Notes: generated from the sequence alone by a model not told the origin. Positions 43,412-53,172 are shown, counted from the stretch's first letter. The stretch is 64,000 nucleotides of DNA from an uncultured Rhodospirillales bacterium (GCA_937926175.1 CALANV010000002.1:1-64000), one strand, 5' to 3'. Program-made: numbers and translations.

Positions 43412-44461
43412 ATGTCCGGCGACATGACTCAGCTCAAGGCCCTTCTCGGCATCGTCGCCGAAGGCCGGACCCTGACCGAGGAGCAGGCGCGCGAAGGCTT
43501 CGACATCATGATGGCCGGTAACGCGACGCCGTCGCAGATGGGCGCCTTCCTGATGGCGCTGCGCGTGCGCGGCGAGACCGTCGAGGAGATCACGGGGGCA
43601 GCGCAGGCCATGCGCGCCCGCGCCGCGCGCATCCACGCGCCCGACGACGCGATCGAGCTCGTCGGCACCGGCGGCGACGGGGTCGGCACGTACAACATCT
43701 CCACCGCCAGCGCGATCGTGACCGCCGCCTGCGGCGTGCCGGTTGCCAAGCACGGCAACCGCGCCTTCTCGTCCAAGTCGGGTGCCGCCGACGTGCTGGC
43801 CGCGCTGGGTGTCAACATCGATTGCGATTTCCGCCTGATCGAGCGCGCGATCGCCGAGGCGAAAGTCGGCTTCATGATGGCGCCGCGCCATCATAGCGCA
43901 ACCCGGCACGTTGCCGGTACACGCGTCGAACTGGGCGTCCGCACCATCTTCAACCTGCTCGGGCCGCTGTCGAACCCGGCCGGCGTGCGGCGCCAGATCG
44001 TTGGCGTGTTCGCCCGCAAATGGCTGGAGCCGCTCGCGCGCACCTTCGGCAATCTCGGCTCGATCCACACATGGGTCGTGCACGGCGCCGACGGCCTCGA
44101 CGAGATCACAACCACCGGCCCCACCTATGTCTGCGAGTACAAGGGCGGCCAGATCCGCAGTTTCGAGATCACGCCCGAGGAGGCAGGCCTGCCGCGCGCG
44201 CGGCTCGACGATCTCAAAGGCGGCACGCCCCAGGAAAACGCCGATGCACTCCGCGCCGTGCTTGACGGCGCGCCCGGGCCCTTCCGCGACATCGTCCGGC
44301 TCAATGCCGGTGCGGCACTGATCGTCGCGGGCAAGGCGACGAGCCTCAGGGCCGGCGCCGACATGGCGGCCGAGGCGATCGACAGCGGCCGCGCCAAGCA
44401 GACGCTGGCGAAGCTGGTCGCGATCACCAATTCGCCGCCGCCGGTCGAGGCACGCGCATGA
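43412..44461 (+). CDS. trpD: Anthranilate phosphoribosyltransferase
   Basis: The 349-aa enzyme joins anthranilate to PRPP in tryptophan synthesis. Motifs are DAIELVGTGGDGVGTYNIST (phosphate loop), KHGNRAFSSKSGAADVLAALG, MAPRHHSATRHVAGTRVELG and FNLLGPLSNPAG. GAGGAA lies 7 nt before the ATG at 43412. It overlaps trpC by 4 nt. The glutamine amidotransferase partners trpE and trpG are not in the window. Confidence 0.95.
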   Translation: MSGDMTQLKALLGIVAEGRTLTEEQAREGFDIMMAGNATPSQMGAFLMALRVRGETVEEITGAAQAMRARAARIHAPDDAIELVGTGGDGVGTYNISTASAIVTAACGVPVAKHGNRAFSSKSGAADVLAALGVNIDCDFRLIERAIAEAKVGFMMAPRHHSATRHVAGTRVELGVRTIFNLLGPLSNPAGVRRQIVGVFARKWLEPLARTFGNLGSIHTWVVHGADGLDEITTTGPTYVCEYKGGQIRSFEITPEEAGLPRARLDDLKGGTPQENADALRAVLDGAPGPFRDIVRLNAGAALIVAGKATSLRAGADMAAEAIDSGRAKQTLAKLVAITNSPPPVEARA

Positions 44462-45279
44462 CCGACGTGCTGGCCAGGATCTGTGCCGATACGCGCCAGG
44501 AGGTCGCACGGCGGCAGCGTGCGAAGCCGCTTGCTTCGGTCGAGGCAGAAGCACGCATCGCCCCGCCCCCGCGCGGCTTCGCTGCCGCGCTGCGCCGCAC
44601 GGCCGCCACCGGCAAGCCGGCGCTGATCGCCGAAATCAAGAAGGCATCGCCGTCGCGCGGGCTCATCCGCGCCGATTTCGATCCGCCGGCCTTGGCCCGC
44701 GCCTATGCCGAAGGCGGCGCGTCGTGCCTGTCGGTGCTGACAGACGAGCCCTATTTCCAGGGGTGCGACGCATACCTGACGGCCGCGCGTGCCGCGGTGA
44801 CGCTCCCGGTCCTGCGCAAGGACTTCATGCTCGACCCCTATCAGGTCTTCGAGGCCCGCGCGATCGGTGCCGACTGCATCCTCCTGATCCTTGCCGCCAT
44901 CGACGACGGTTGCGCGCGCGAGCTTGCGGCGATCGCGCGGACGCTCGGGATGGACGTGTTGGCCGAGGTTCACGACGCGGCTGAACTCGACCGCGCGCTT
45001 GCAATCGAGGACGCGCTGATCGGGATCAACAACCGCAACCTCAAGACCCTGGCGGTCGATCTCGCCACGTTCGAGACGCTTGCCCCGCACGTGCCGCGCG
45101 ACCGCCTGCTGGTCGCCGAGAGCGGAATCCGTACCGCCGCGGACATCGCGCGCCTGCGCGCCGCCGGCGCCAGCGCCTTCCTGGTCGGCGAGTCACTGAT
45201 GGCCCAAGCCGACGTGACGGCCGCCACGCGCGCCCTGCTCGCGCCCGTACACGACGCCCCGGCAGCAATGACCGGATAG
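44458..45279 (+). CDS. trpC: Indole-3-glycerol phosphate synthase
   Basis: A 273-aa TIM-barrel enzyme for the ring-closing step of tryptophan synthesis. Motifs are LIAEIKKASPSRGLIRADFDP (Lys and Ser), SVLTDEPYFQG, VLRKDFMLDPYQVFEARA, INNRNLKT and VAESGIRT. Its ATG overlaps the trpD TGA. It is followed 9 nt later by moaC; the trpD-trpC-moaC-moeA-lexA order is known from many alphaproteobacteria. Confidence 0.96.
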   Translation: MTDVLARICADTRQEVARRQRAKPLASVEAEARIAPPPRGFAAALRRTAATGKPALIAEIKKASPSRGLIRADFDPPALARAYAEGGASCLSVLTDEPYFQGCDAYLTAARAAVTLPVLRKDFMLDPYQVFEARAIGADCILLILAAIDDGCARELAAIARTLGMDVLAEVHDAAELDRALAIEDALIGINNRNLKTLAVDLATFETLAPHVPRDRLLVAESGIRTAADIARLRAAGASAFLVGESLMAQADVTAATRALLAPVHDAPAAMTG

Positions 45280-45288
45280 GAGGCGCCA

Positions 45289-45768
45289 ATGAACGGCGAC
45301 CTCACGCATTTCGACAAAGAAGGTAACGCGGTCATGGTCGACGTGTCGGCCAAGGCCGTGACCAGTCGCGTCGCCGTCGCCAAGGGCAGCGTGATCATGC
45401 AGGCCGAGACGCTCGCTCGCATCACCAGGGGCGACGTCAAGAAAGGCGACGTGCTGGGCGTGGCACGGATTGCCGGAATCATGGCGGCAAAGCGGACGCA
45501 CGAACTCATCCCCCTCTGCCATCCGCTCGCCCTTTCGTCAGTCACGGTCGACCTCGTGCCCGACACGACACGCAACGCGATCGACATCACCGCCACAGTT
45601 AAAGTGACGGGTCAAACAGGCGTCGAGATGGAAGCGTTGACAGCGGTTTCGGCCGCTGCGCTCACCGTCTATGACATGTGCAAGGCGATCGACCGGGGCA
45701 TGACTCTGACCGACATCCGGCTCGTCCACAAAAGCGGCGGGAAATCAGGTACCTACGAGGCACAGTGA
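45289..45768 (+). CDS. moaC: Cyclic pyranopterin monophosphate synthase
   Basis: The 159-aa enzyme works with MoaA in the first steps of molybdenum cofactor synthesis. Motifs are MVDVSAKAVTSRVAVAKG, AKRTHELIPLCHPLALSSV, EMEALTAVSAAALTVYDMCK and RLVHKSGGKSG. An AGGAGG ribosome site precedes the ATG. Its TGA overlaps the moeA ATG. moaA is not in the window. Confidence 0.96.
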   Translation: MNGDLTHFDKEGNAVMVDVSAKAVTSRVAVAKGSVIMQAETLARITRGDVKKGDVLGVARIAGIMAAKRTHELIPLCHPLALSSVTVDLVPDTTRNAIDITATVKVTGQTGVEMEALTAVSAAALTVYDMCKAIDRGMTLTDIRLVHKSGGKSGTYEAQ

Positions 45769-46982
45769 TGATATCCGTCGAGGAAGCGAAGCGGCGCATC
45801 CTGGCGGCCTTCTCGCCGCTGCCGGCCGAGACGGTGAGCGTGGCCGAGGGACTGGGCCGCGTTCTCGCCGAGGACCTGACGGCGCGCGTCACCCAGCCGC
45901 CTGCCGATGTATCGGCGATGGACGGTTATGCGGTCCGTGCCGCCGACGTCACCAACGTTCCTGTGACACTGAAACAGATCGGCCGCGTCCCGGCCGGCAG
46001 CACCTACGACGGCACGGTCGGCCCCGGTGAGTGCGTGCGGATCTTCACCGGGGCCCCGCTTCCTCCGGGCACCGACACCATCATCATCCAGGAGGATGTC
46101 ACCGCCGACGGCGATCGCATCACCATCCGTGAGGGCGCGCCCAAGGGCCGTTACGTCCGGCCGGCGGGGCTTGACTTCAGGTCCGGCGAGGTTGGCATTC
46201 CGGCGGGCCGCGTGCTGACCGTGCGGGACATCGGCCTCGCCGCGGCCATGAACCGGCCGTGGCTGCGCGTCCGCCGGCGGCCCCGGGTCGCCATCATTTC
46301 CACCGGCGACGAGGTGGTGATGCCGGGCGATCCGATCGGGCCCAGTCAGATCGTCTCGTCCAACGGGCTGGCGCTTGCGGCGCTGGTTACGGCCGGAGGC
46401 GGCGAACCAATCCAGCTCGGCATCGCGCCGGACTCGGTCGAAGCGTTGCAGCGGATGGCCGATGGTGCCCGCGGCGCCGATCTCTTGGTGACGACGGGCG
46501 GTGCCTCGGTCGGCGAGCACGACCTCGTCCGCGCCTCGCTCGGCGCCAGGGGACTCGAAATTGATTTCTGGCAGATCGCCATGCGGCCGGGGAAGCCGCT
46601 GATGTTCGGCCGGATGGGTGACACGCCGGTATTGGGGCTGCCGGGCAATCCGGTCTCGTCGCTCGTCTGCGCCACGATCTTCCTCATGCCTGTCCTGGCC
46701 AGGCTGCTCGGGATCGAGGACAAAACCCCATCCCGACTTACCGCCCGGCTGGGCCGCGATCTTGGGCCGAATGACCGGCGCGAAGACTACCTGCGCGCCA
46801 CGTTGACGACCGACGCGGACGGCCGGCTCGTCGCGACCCCGTTCACGACGCAGGACAGCTCGATGCTGGCTACACTCGCCCGTGCCGACTGCCTGGTGCG
46901 ACGCCCGCCCCACGCACCGGCCGCCAAGGCCGGCGAGATCGTCGATATCGTCACGTTCGGACACGGCATCATCCGGTTGTGA
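45768..46982 (+). CDS. moeA: Molybdopterin molybdenumtransferase
   Basis: The 404-aa enzyme inserts molybdenum into adenylylated molybdopterin. Motifs are VSAMDGYAVRAADV near the N-terminus, IFTGAPLPPGTDTII, ISTGDEVVMPGDPI, LLVTTGGASVGEHDLV and LGLPGNPVSSLV. The start overlaps the moaC stop (ATGA-type), so the two are coupled. It ends 112 bp before lexA. Confidence 0.96.
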   Translation: MISVEEAKRRILAAFSPLPAETVSVAEGLGRVLAEDLTARVTQPPADVSAMDGYAVRAADVTNVPVTLKQIGRVPAGSTYDGTVGPGECVRIFTGAPLPPGTDTIIIQEDVTADGDRITIREGAPKGRYVRPAGLDFRSGEVGIPAGRVLTVRDIGLAAAMNRPWLRVRRRPRVAIISTGDEVVMPGDPIGPSQIVSSNGLALAALVTAGGGEPIQLGIAPDSVEALQRMADGARGADLLVTTGGASVGEHDLVRASLGARGLEIDFWQIAMRPGKPLMFGRMGDTPVLGLPGNPVSSLVCATIFLMPVLARLLGIEDKTPSRLTARLGRDLGPNDRREDYLRATLTTDADGRLVATPFTTQDSSMLATLARADCLVRRPPHAPAAKAGEIVDIVTFGHGIIRL

Positions 46983-47000
46983 CGGGTAGCATAAGTCGGC

Positions 47001-47029
47001 TTGACGGGCGGCCGGAACTAAACTAGAAC
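47001..47029 (+). promoter_or_regulatory. lexA promoter with alphaproteobacterial SOS box
   Basis: GAAC (47015-47018), exactly seven bases, then GAAC (47026-47029) matches the known alphaproteobacterial LexA box. It overlaps a plausible promoter: -35 TTGACG (47001-47006), 17-bp spacer, -10 TAGAAC (47024-47029). Bound LexA would block RNA polymerase, giving autoregulation of the gene that starts at 47095. Confidence 0.9.
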
Positions 47030-47094
47030 ATTCCAAATGTTTAGGGTTTGTTCCCGCTTAAGCGGAGCGGCCCGTCAGCCGGCCGGGGAAAACG

Positions 47095-47811
47095 ATGCTG
47101 ACACGCAAGCAATATGAACTGCTCATGTTCATTCATCGCCATCTCGGCGAGCACGGCGTGTCGCCCTCGTTCGACGAGATGAAGGAGGCGCTGAACCTCC
47201 GCTCGAAGTCCGGCATCCATCGCCTGATCACCGGCCTCGAGGAGCGCGGCTTCATTCGTCGCCTGCCGCATCGCGCACGCGCGCTCGAGGTGGTCCGCCT
47301 GCCCGAGAACCAGCCAGGCCTGGCGCCGGTGCCGAAGCCGGCCGGTTCGGGTACGGGCTTCCAGCCCACGGTCATTCGCGGCGACTTCCGTGGCGGTCTG
47401 TCCGGCGCGGTCGCATCGGGCCGTCACGAGACGGTGTCGCTGCCGCTCTACGGCCGCATCGCTGCCGGTCTGCCGATCGAGGCGGTGCGCGACACCTCGA
47501 ACTCCATCGAGGTCCCGCCGTCTCTGCTCGGCCGCGGCGAGCATTTCGCGCTCGAGGTCGCCGGCGACTCCATGATCGAGGCCGGCATTCTCGACGGTGA
47601 CACGGTTATCGTGCAGCGCTGCGAGACAGCCGAGAACGGCGCAATCGTCGTCGCGCTGGTCGACGACAGCGAGGTCACGCTCAAGCGTCTGCGCCGGCGC
47701 GGCGCATCCATCGCGCTCGAGCCTGCCAACAAGGCCTACGAGACCCGCATTTTCGGTCCCGATCGCGTCCGCATCCAGGGACGCGTCGTCGGACTCCTCC
47801 GGCGGTTCTGA
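47095..47811 (+). CDS. lexA: SOS repressor LexA
   Basis: A 238-aa repressor and self-cleaving protease. The N-terminal winged helix (residues 1-65) has FIHRHLGEHGVSPSFDEM and RSKSGIHRLITGLEERGFI. The cleavage site is Ala124-Gly125 (RIAAGLP), with catalytic Ser159 in GDSMIEAGI and Lys197 in EVTLKRLRRRG. The linker is longer than in E. coli (202 aa), as usual for alphaproteobacteria. A matching SOS box lies about 65 bp upstream. Confidence 0.97.
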   Translation: MLTRKQYELLMFIHRHLGEHGVSPSFDEMKEALNLRSKSGIHRLITGLEERGFIRRLPHRARALEVVRLPENQPGLAPVPKPAGSGTGFQPTVIRGDFRGGLSGAVASGRHETVSLPLYGRIAAGLPIEAVRDTSNSIEVPPSLLGRGEHFALEVAGDSMIEAGILDGDTVIVQRCETAENGAIVVALVDDSEVTLKRLRRRGASIALEPANKAYETRIFGPDRVRIQGRVVGLLRRF

Positions 47812-47834
47812 TCGCGCGGGCAGCGTCTCGCCGC

Positions 47835-50015
47835 TCAGTCCTCATCCTGATCCCTGTTGCGCGGGCGCGGCACGGGCGGAACCCATGGCCGCTCGCCGCG
47901 CGCGGCGCGCACGTTGAGCACGCGTGCGCGCCCATCCACCTCCAGCCACACGGCGTGACCGCCGTCGCGCCACAGCGCGAACCTGTCGATGACCGTGTGC
48001 GCGGGACACGGAACGCGCACCGGTACGGTCGCGATGACGACGTCCGCATGGGCGCAGTCCTCCGCGAGTGCTGCCGTCTTCCGCACCAGTGCGACCACCT
48101 GCCCCTCGGCCGTGTAGAGACAGCTCGACGGATCGCACACGAGGCGGCCGTCCGCGCTGCGGCCCTGCCGCGGCCAGATGCGCGGCACCTCGTCATCGTC
48201 CTGTCCTTCGCGCCGAAGCCACGATTCGCGGACGATCCGGTTGCCCTGGGCCGATGAGATCTGCAGTTCGCCATCGGCGCCGCGTACCGCCAGCAGTTGC
48301 GCATCGCCGGAAACCAGGATGTCGGGTCCGCGCTGCAGGCCGATGGTTGCGATGCCGAGCGCGATGAGCAGCAGGCCGAGCAGTCGCAAGCGCGTCCGCC
48401 AGAGACACAACCAGAGGCCACCGAACGTCGCGATGACCAGCCCCCAGGCCGGCATCGCGGGAACCGCTACCGCCGCACCATCCGCGCCGGCGACCGCCTG
48501 GGCGACCGCAAGCATCGCATCGATGCCCCACCCCATCGGCGCTAGCGCGACGGATTCGAGACCGAACGGCATGAGCGCGAAGGCGATCAGGGCCCAGGGC
48601 ATGATCCACAGGCTCGTGAGCGGCACCGCGACGAGGTTCGCCGCGAGGCCGAACGCTGCGAAGCGGTTGAAGTGATAGAGCGCATAGGGCGCTGTCGCCG
48701 CGCTCGCCACGAGCGTCGTAAGCCCGACGGCGCCGAGCGCCAGCAGCAACCGCCCGACAGGACCTGCGCGCGACCGGCGCTGTGCGATCGGTTCGCGCGC
48801 GACCTCCCAGGCGGCGATGAGTGCGACAACCGCCGCGAACGACATCTGAAAGCTCGGCGTCAGCAGGCTTTCCGGCGCAACGAGGAGCACGACGAACGCG
48901 GCCCATGCCGCGAGCCGCATCGAGATCGCGGTGCGATCGATGAGCACGGCGAACAGCACGACGGACGTCATGAGCCAGGCGCGCTCGGTCGGCACGCTCG
49001 GCATCACGAACAGCATGTAGAGCGTGATCACAACGAAGGCGACGACGGCCGCCCATTTCTTGATCGGCCACCGCAGGGCGACCGAGGGTATCAGCGCGAG
49101 GCTGCGGCGCACGACGACGAACACGATGGCGGCGACGAGGCCGACATGAAGGCCGGAGACCGACAACAGATGCGCCAGACCCGAATCGCGCATCCATTCC
49201 ATGACCTCCGCCGGCAGCGCTCCCTGCTCGCCCGTCATGAGGGCCGCGGCGACGGCGCCTGCGGACCCGGGCAGGCCGGCCAACACGCGTTCCACCACTT
49301 GCTGACGTGCGGCATTGAGCGCGATACGAACGTCGCCGGGCTCGTGCGGCGCGTCGGCGCGCGGCGAGAACGGACCGACCGCATAACCGACGCCGCCCAG
49401 CCTCTCGAACCAAGCGTGACGCTGGAAATCATACGCGCCCGGCGCGGCCGGCGCCGGCGGCGGCATCAGCACGGCGCGGCCTGCGACCCATGAACCCGGT
49501 ACCAGGTCCGATTCGCGGGGAATGCGAATCCGGACGCGGGCGGGTGTGCGTTCCGCTGGCACGCCGGCAAGTTCGACCTGATCGAGAACGACCCGCCGAC
49601 CGCCGTCGCGCGCCTCGACAGAAACGACGCGGCCGGCGAGGTCGGCCGGCCCCCATCGCTTCTCGAGCACCGGCGCCGCGACGGCGTGGGCACGCCATTG
49701 CGCGATGCCCAGGCCCGCACCGACCGCCGCGAGCGCGAGGCATGCGACCAGCAACGCCGCCCGGCGCCGCGCCATGACGGCGGCGATGCCGGCGATCGCC
49801 GCGATCAGGCCGCCGAGCCACAACGGCGGCTCGCGCAGCAGGCTGAAATAGACGCCAATGCCGGTACCGACCAGGACCGGCCCCCAGAGCGGCCAACGGT
49901 CGGCTTCAGCCGCCATGGCCGTCGCGGCGACGGCACGGACACGCTCTGCCGCATGGCGCGGGCCGCCGGGCGAATTGGCCCCCGGTGCCCCTCGCCCCTC
50001 CGCTCCGGCCGACAT
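47835..50015 (-). CDS. comEC: ComEC/Rec2-family DNA-uptake membrane protein
   Basis: A 726-aa multi-pass protein. An N-terminal membrane and OB-like region (to about 200) leads into the competence channel domain, with ALMTGEQGALP, SGLAHLLSVSGLHVGLVAAI and VPTERAWLMTSVVLFAVLID. The C-terminal soluble part (from about 570) lacks the HxHxDH motif of the metallo-beta-lactamase domain found in Bacillus ComEC, as is common in proteobacterial forms. It would move single-stranded DNA across the inner membrane. I chose the ATG at 50015, with GGGGGGAA upstream. It is divergent from gltX. Confidence 0.9.
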   Translation of the reverse strand: MSAGAEGRGAPGANSPGGPRHAAERVRAVAATAMAAEADRWPLWGPVLVGTGIGVYFSLLREPPLWLGGLIAAIAGIAAVMARRRAALLVACLALAAVGAGLGIAQWRAHAVAAPVLEKRWGPADLAGRVVSVEARDGGRRVVLDQVELAGVPAERTPARVRIRIPRESDLVPGSWVAGRAVLMPPPAPAAPGAYDFQRHAWFERLGGVGYAVGPFSPRADAPHEPGDVRIALNAARQQVVERVLAGLPGSAGAVAAALMTGEQGALPAEVMEWMRDSGLAHLLSVSGLHVGLVAAIVFVVVRRSLALIPSVALRWPIKKWAAVVAFVVITLYMLFVMPSVPTERAWLMTSVVLFAVLIDRTAISMRLAAWAAFVVLLVAPESLLTPSFQMSFAAVVALIAAWEVAREPIAQRRSRAGPVGRLLLALGAVGLTTLVASAATAPYALYHFNRFAAFGLAANLVAVPLTSLWIMPWALIAFALMPFGLESVALAPMGWGIDAMLAVAQAVAGADGAAVAVPAMPAWGLVIATFGGLWLCLWRTRLRLLGLLLIALGIATIGLQRGPDILVSGDAQLLAVRGADGELQISSAQGNRIVRESWLRREGQDDDEVPRIWPRQGRSADGRLVCDPSSCLYTAEGQVVALVRKTAALAEDCAHADVVIATVPVRVPCPAHTVIDRFALWRDGGHAVWLEVDGRARVLNVRAARGERPWVPPVPRPRNRDQDED

Positions 50016-50113
50016 CGGTTCCCCCCACCCCTCCCGATGTGTTAGGTAGCCGCTCTCCGCATCCTGAACGTTTGTTTCGGATAACTGTACCTTTTTTCGA
50101 GCCCGTCTCCCCA

Positions 50114-51532
50114 ATGGCTGCTACCGGTTCCCAGATCGTTTGCCGTTTCGCTCCGTCACCGACGGGGTTCCTGCATATCGGCGGGGCGCGAACCGCGCTG
50201 TTCAACTGGCTCTTCGCGCGCCATCATGGCGGCAAGTTCCGACTGCGCATCGAGGATACCGACCGGGCGCGCTCCACCCCGGAAGCGATGGCCGCGATCA
50301 TCGACGGCCTGCGGTGGCTCGGCCTCGACTGGGACGACGAGATCGTCTACCAGTCCCAGCGCGCCGAACGCCATGCCGAGGTCGCACGCAAGCTGCTCGC
50401 CGAGGGAAAGGCGTATTACTGCTATTGCACGCCGGAAGAGCTCGAGGAGATGCGGGCGAAGGCGAAGGCCGAAGGCCGGCCGATGCGCTATGACGGCCGC
50501 TGGCGGGATCGCGACCCGAAGGACGCACCGCCGGGCGTCAAGCCCGTGATCCGTCTCAAGGCGCCGCAGACCGGACAGACCGTCATTCACGACCGCGTCC
50601 AGGGCGACGTCGTGTTCAACAACGAGCAGCTCGACGACATGGTGCTGCTGCGCTCCGACGGCACGCCGGTCTACATGCTGTCCGTCGTGGTCGACGACTA
50701 CGACATGGGCGTCACGCACGTGATCCGCGGCGACGACCATCTCAACAACGCCGCGCGTCAGGTGCAGCTCATCCAGGCGCTCGGCTGGCCGGTACCCGTC
50801 TATGCGCACATTCCGCTCATCCACGGCCCCGACGGCGCGAAACTCTCAAAGCGCCACGGCGCATTGGGCGTGGAGGCCTATCGTGAGATGGGCTATCTGC
50901 CGGAGGCGCTGCGCAATTATCTGCTGCGGCTGGGCTGGAGCCACGGCGACGACGAGATCATCTCCACCGAACAGGCGATCGAGTGGTTCGATCTCGACGC
51001 GGTCGGGCGGTCGCCGTCGCGCTTCGATTTCGCGAAGCTCAACAACCTCAACGGACACTACATCCGCATGGCGGACGACGAGCGTCTCGTCGATCTGACG
51101 GTCCCGCGCATCGAGAGCGCGCTGGGAACGTCCATCGACGCGACCGGACGGGAGCGACTCCGGCGCGGCATGAACGGCCTGAAACAGCGCGCGAAGACGC
51201 TCGTCGAACTCGCCGAGTCGGCGCAGTTCTACGTGCGGCCGCGGCCGATCCCGATGTCGGAGGCCGCGGTCAAGCTCCTGGACGAGGCGGCCCGCGAACG
51301 CCTGCGCGGCCTGCTGCCGGCCCTCCAGTCGACGGACGACTGGACGGCCAACGGGCTGGAGCAACTGGTCCGCGGCGCCGCCGAGGCGGCGGGCGTGAAG
51401 CTCGGGAATCTTGCCCAGCCCCTTCGCGCCGCGTTGACGGGCAGCAACACCTCGCCGCCGATCTTCGAGGTGATGGAAATCCTTGGGCACGACGAGACCC
51501 TCGCCCGTCTCGACGATGCCTTAAGTCGTTAA
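50114..51532 (+). CDS. gltX: Glutamyl-tRNA synthetase
   Basis: A 472-aa class I synthetase. HIGH is present as FLHIGGARTALFNW, KMSKS as KLSKRHG, and the Glu-binding RIEDTDRARS. The C-terminal helical anticodon-binding region starts near residue 320. I chose the ATG at 50114 because it is followed by the canonical QIVCRFAPSPTGFLH; longer frames run into the comEC leader. The gltX-gltA pair is common in alphaproteobacteria. About 100 bp separate it from gltA. Confidence 0.96.
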   Translation: MAATGSQIVCRFAPSPTGFLHIGGARTALFNWLFARHHGGKFRLRIEDTDRARSTPEAMAAIIDGLRWLGLDWDDEIVYQSQRAERHAEVARKLLAEGKAYYCYCTPEELEEMRAKAKAEGRPMRYDGRWRDRDPKDAPPGVKPVIRLKAPQTGQTVIHDRVQGDVVFNNEQLDDMVLLRSDGTPVYMLSVVVDDYDMGVTHVIRGDDHLNNAARQVQLIQALGWPVPVYAHIPLIHGPDGAKLSKRHGALGVEAYREMGYLPEALRNYLLRLGWSHGDDEIISTEQAIEWFDLDAVGRSPSRFDFAKLNNLNGHYIRMADDERLVDLTVPRIESALGTSIDATGRERLRRGMNGLKQRAKTLVELAESAQFYVRPRPIPMSEAAVKLLDEAARERLRGLLPALQSTDDWTANGLEQLVRGAAEAAGVKLGNLAQPLRAALTGSNTSPPIFEVMEILGHDETLARLDDALSR

Positions 51533-51637
51533 CTTACCGTCAAATCTACCGAATTGCCTTGGAACCAACGGGGCTCTATCTTCTTAGCATGTGCAAAAAG
51601 TACGGCCGACGCCTCGGCCGGTAGGGATATTACGATC

Positions 51638-52969
51638 ATGAATGAGAAGCCAGCGAAGGCCGTGAACACCGAAAACCGCGAGACCGTTACGCTTATCGAC
51701 AACTCGACCGGCAAGCGCGTCGATCTGCCGCTCATGAGCGGCACGGTCGGGCCCAAGGTCATCGACATCCGCAAGCTCTACAGCGAGACGGGGTACTTCA
51801 CCTACGATCCCGGCTTCACGTCGACGGCGAGCTGCGAGTCGCGAATTACCTACATCGACGGGGAGAAAGGCATCCTCATGCATCGCGGCTACGCGATCGA
51901 GGATCTCGCCGAACACGCCGACTTCATGGAGGTCTGCTATCTCCTCCTCAAGGGCGAACTGCCAACCCCTGCCGAAAAGACGAAGTTCGAGCAGGACATC
52001 ACCTACCACACGATGCTGCACGAGCAGATCAGCCGCTTCTATTCGGGTTTCCGGCGCGATGCGCACCCGATGGCGGTGATGTGCGGCGTGGTCGGCGCGC
52101 TGTCGGCCTTCTACCACGACTCGACCGACATCTCGGACCCGCACCAGCGGATGGTCGCGTCGTACCGCATGATCGCCAAGATGCCGACGATCGCGGCGAT
52201 GGCGTACAAGTATTCCATCGGCCAGCCGTTCATGTATCCGCGCAACGACCTCAAGTACGCGGAAAACTTCCTCTACATGACGTTTGGCGTACCGTGCGAG
52301 CCGTACAAGGTGAACCCGGTGCTCGCGCGTGCCATGGACCGGATCTTCATCCTCCATGCCGATCACGAGCAGAATGCGTCGACCTCGACGGTGCGTCTTG
52401 CCGGCTCGTCGGGCGCCAATCCCTTCGCCTGCATCGCAGCCGGTATCGCCTCGCTGTGGGGTCCTGCCCACGGCGGCGCCAACGAGGCGGTCCTGAAGAT
52501 GCTGCAGGAGATCGGCACCAAGGATCGCATCCCGGAATTCATCAAGCGCGCCAAGGACAAGAACGATCCGTTCCGCCTGATGGGTTTCGGGCACCGGGTC
52601 TACAAGAACTACGATCCCCGCGCTGCCGTCCTGCGCAAGTCCTGCCACGAAGTGCTGGACGAACTCGGCATCAAGCACGAGCCGCTGCTCGACCTCGCCA
52701 TGGAGCTGGAGCGCATCGCGCTCGAGGACGAGTATTTCGTCGAACGGAAGCTGTTCCCGAACGTCGATTTCTACTCGGGCATCATCTACAAGGCGCTGGG
52801 CTTCCCGCCATCGATGTTCACGGTTCTGTTCGCCGTCGCACGCACGGTGGGCTGGATCGCGCAATGGAACGAGATGATCGAGGATCCCGCCCAGAAGATC
52901 GGTCGGCCGCGCCAGCTGTACACCGGCTATGCGAAGCGGCCCTTCGTGCCGCTGATGGAGCGTGCGTAG
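51638..52969 (+). CDS. gltA: Citrate synthase (type II)
   Basis: The 443-aa enzyme condenses acetyl-CoA from the pyruvate dehydrogenase complex with oxaloacetate. Active-site residues lie in GPAHGGANEAVL (His), GFGHRVYKNYDPRA (His and Arg) and PNVDFYSGI (Asp). The N-terminal domain SGTVGPKVIDIRKLY is the NADH-sensitive hexameric type seen in Gram-negatives. The ATG at 51638 gives the family-like length. Confidence 0.96.
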   Translation: MNEKPAKAVNTENRETVTLIDNSTGKRVDLPLMSGTVGPKVIDIRKLYSETGYFTYDPGFTSTASCESRITYIDGEKGILMHRGYAIEDLAEHADFMEVCYLLLKGELPTPAEKTKFEQDITYHTMLHEQISRFYSGFRRDAHPMAVMCGVVGALSAFYHDSTDISDPHQRMVASYRMIAKMPTIAAMAYKYSIGQPFMYPRNDLKYAENFLYMTFGVPCEPYKVNPVLARAMDRIFILHADHEQNASTSTVRLAGSSGANPFACIAAGIASLWGPAHGGANEAVLKMLQEIGTKDRIPEFIKRAKDKNDPFRLMGFGHRVYKNYDPRAAVLRKSCHEVLDELGIKHEPLLDLAMELERIALEDEYFVERKLFPNVDFYSGIIYKALGFPPSMFTVLFAVARTVGWIAQWNEMIEDPAQKIGRPRQLYTGYAKRPFVPLMERA

Positions 52970-53156
52970 ACAGCGCAAACATCCAACTGGCGGCAACCCG
53001 CCGGCGTCGGTCCGCTTCATCGGCGCCGGCAGCCGCACTTTACTCAGAGCCGCAAACGACAACGCGCGGCGTGATGCCGCGCGTGTCGTCCGGCTGGCCG
53101 CGGCGGCAGCGGCCATCACGGCCGCAATCCTGCTCGCCGCGGCACTGGGCCTCTAG
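52962..53156 (+). CDS. Possible small membrane protein, 64 aa
   Basis: An open frame overlapping the gltA end by 8 nt. The N-terminal half is basic (RRQRKH, SRTLLRAANDNARRD). The last 22 residues form one Ala/Leu-rich hydrophobic helix. The RAANDN string is seen in many short alphaproteobacterial proteins. It may be a real tail-anchored peptide or chance in GC-rich DNA. Confidence 0.35.
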   Translation: MRRQRKHPTGGNPPASVRFIGAGSRTLLRAANDNARRDAARVVRLAAAAAAITAAILLAAALGL

Positions 53157-53172
53157 AGAGCCAGGAAAAAGA

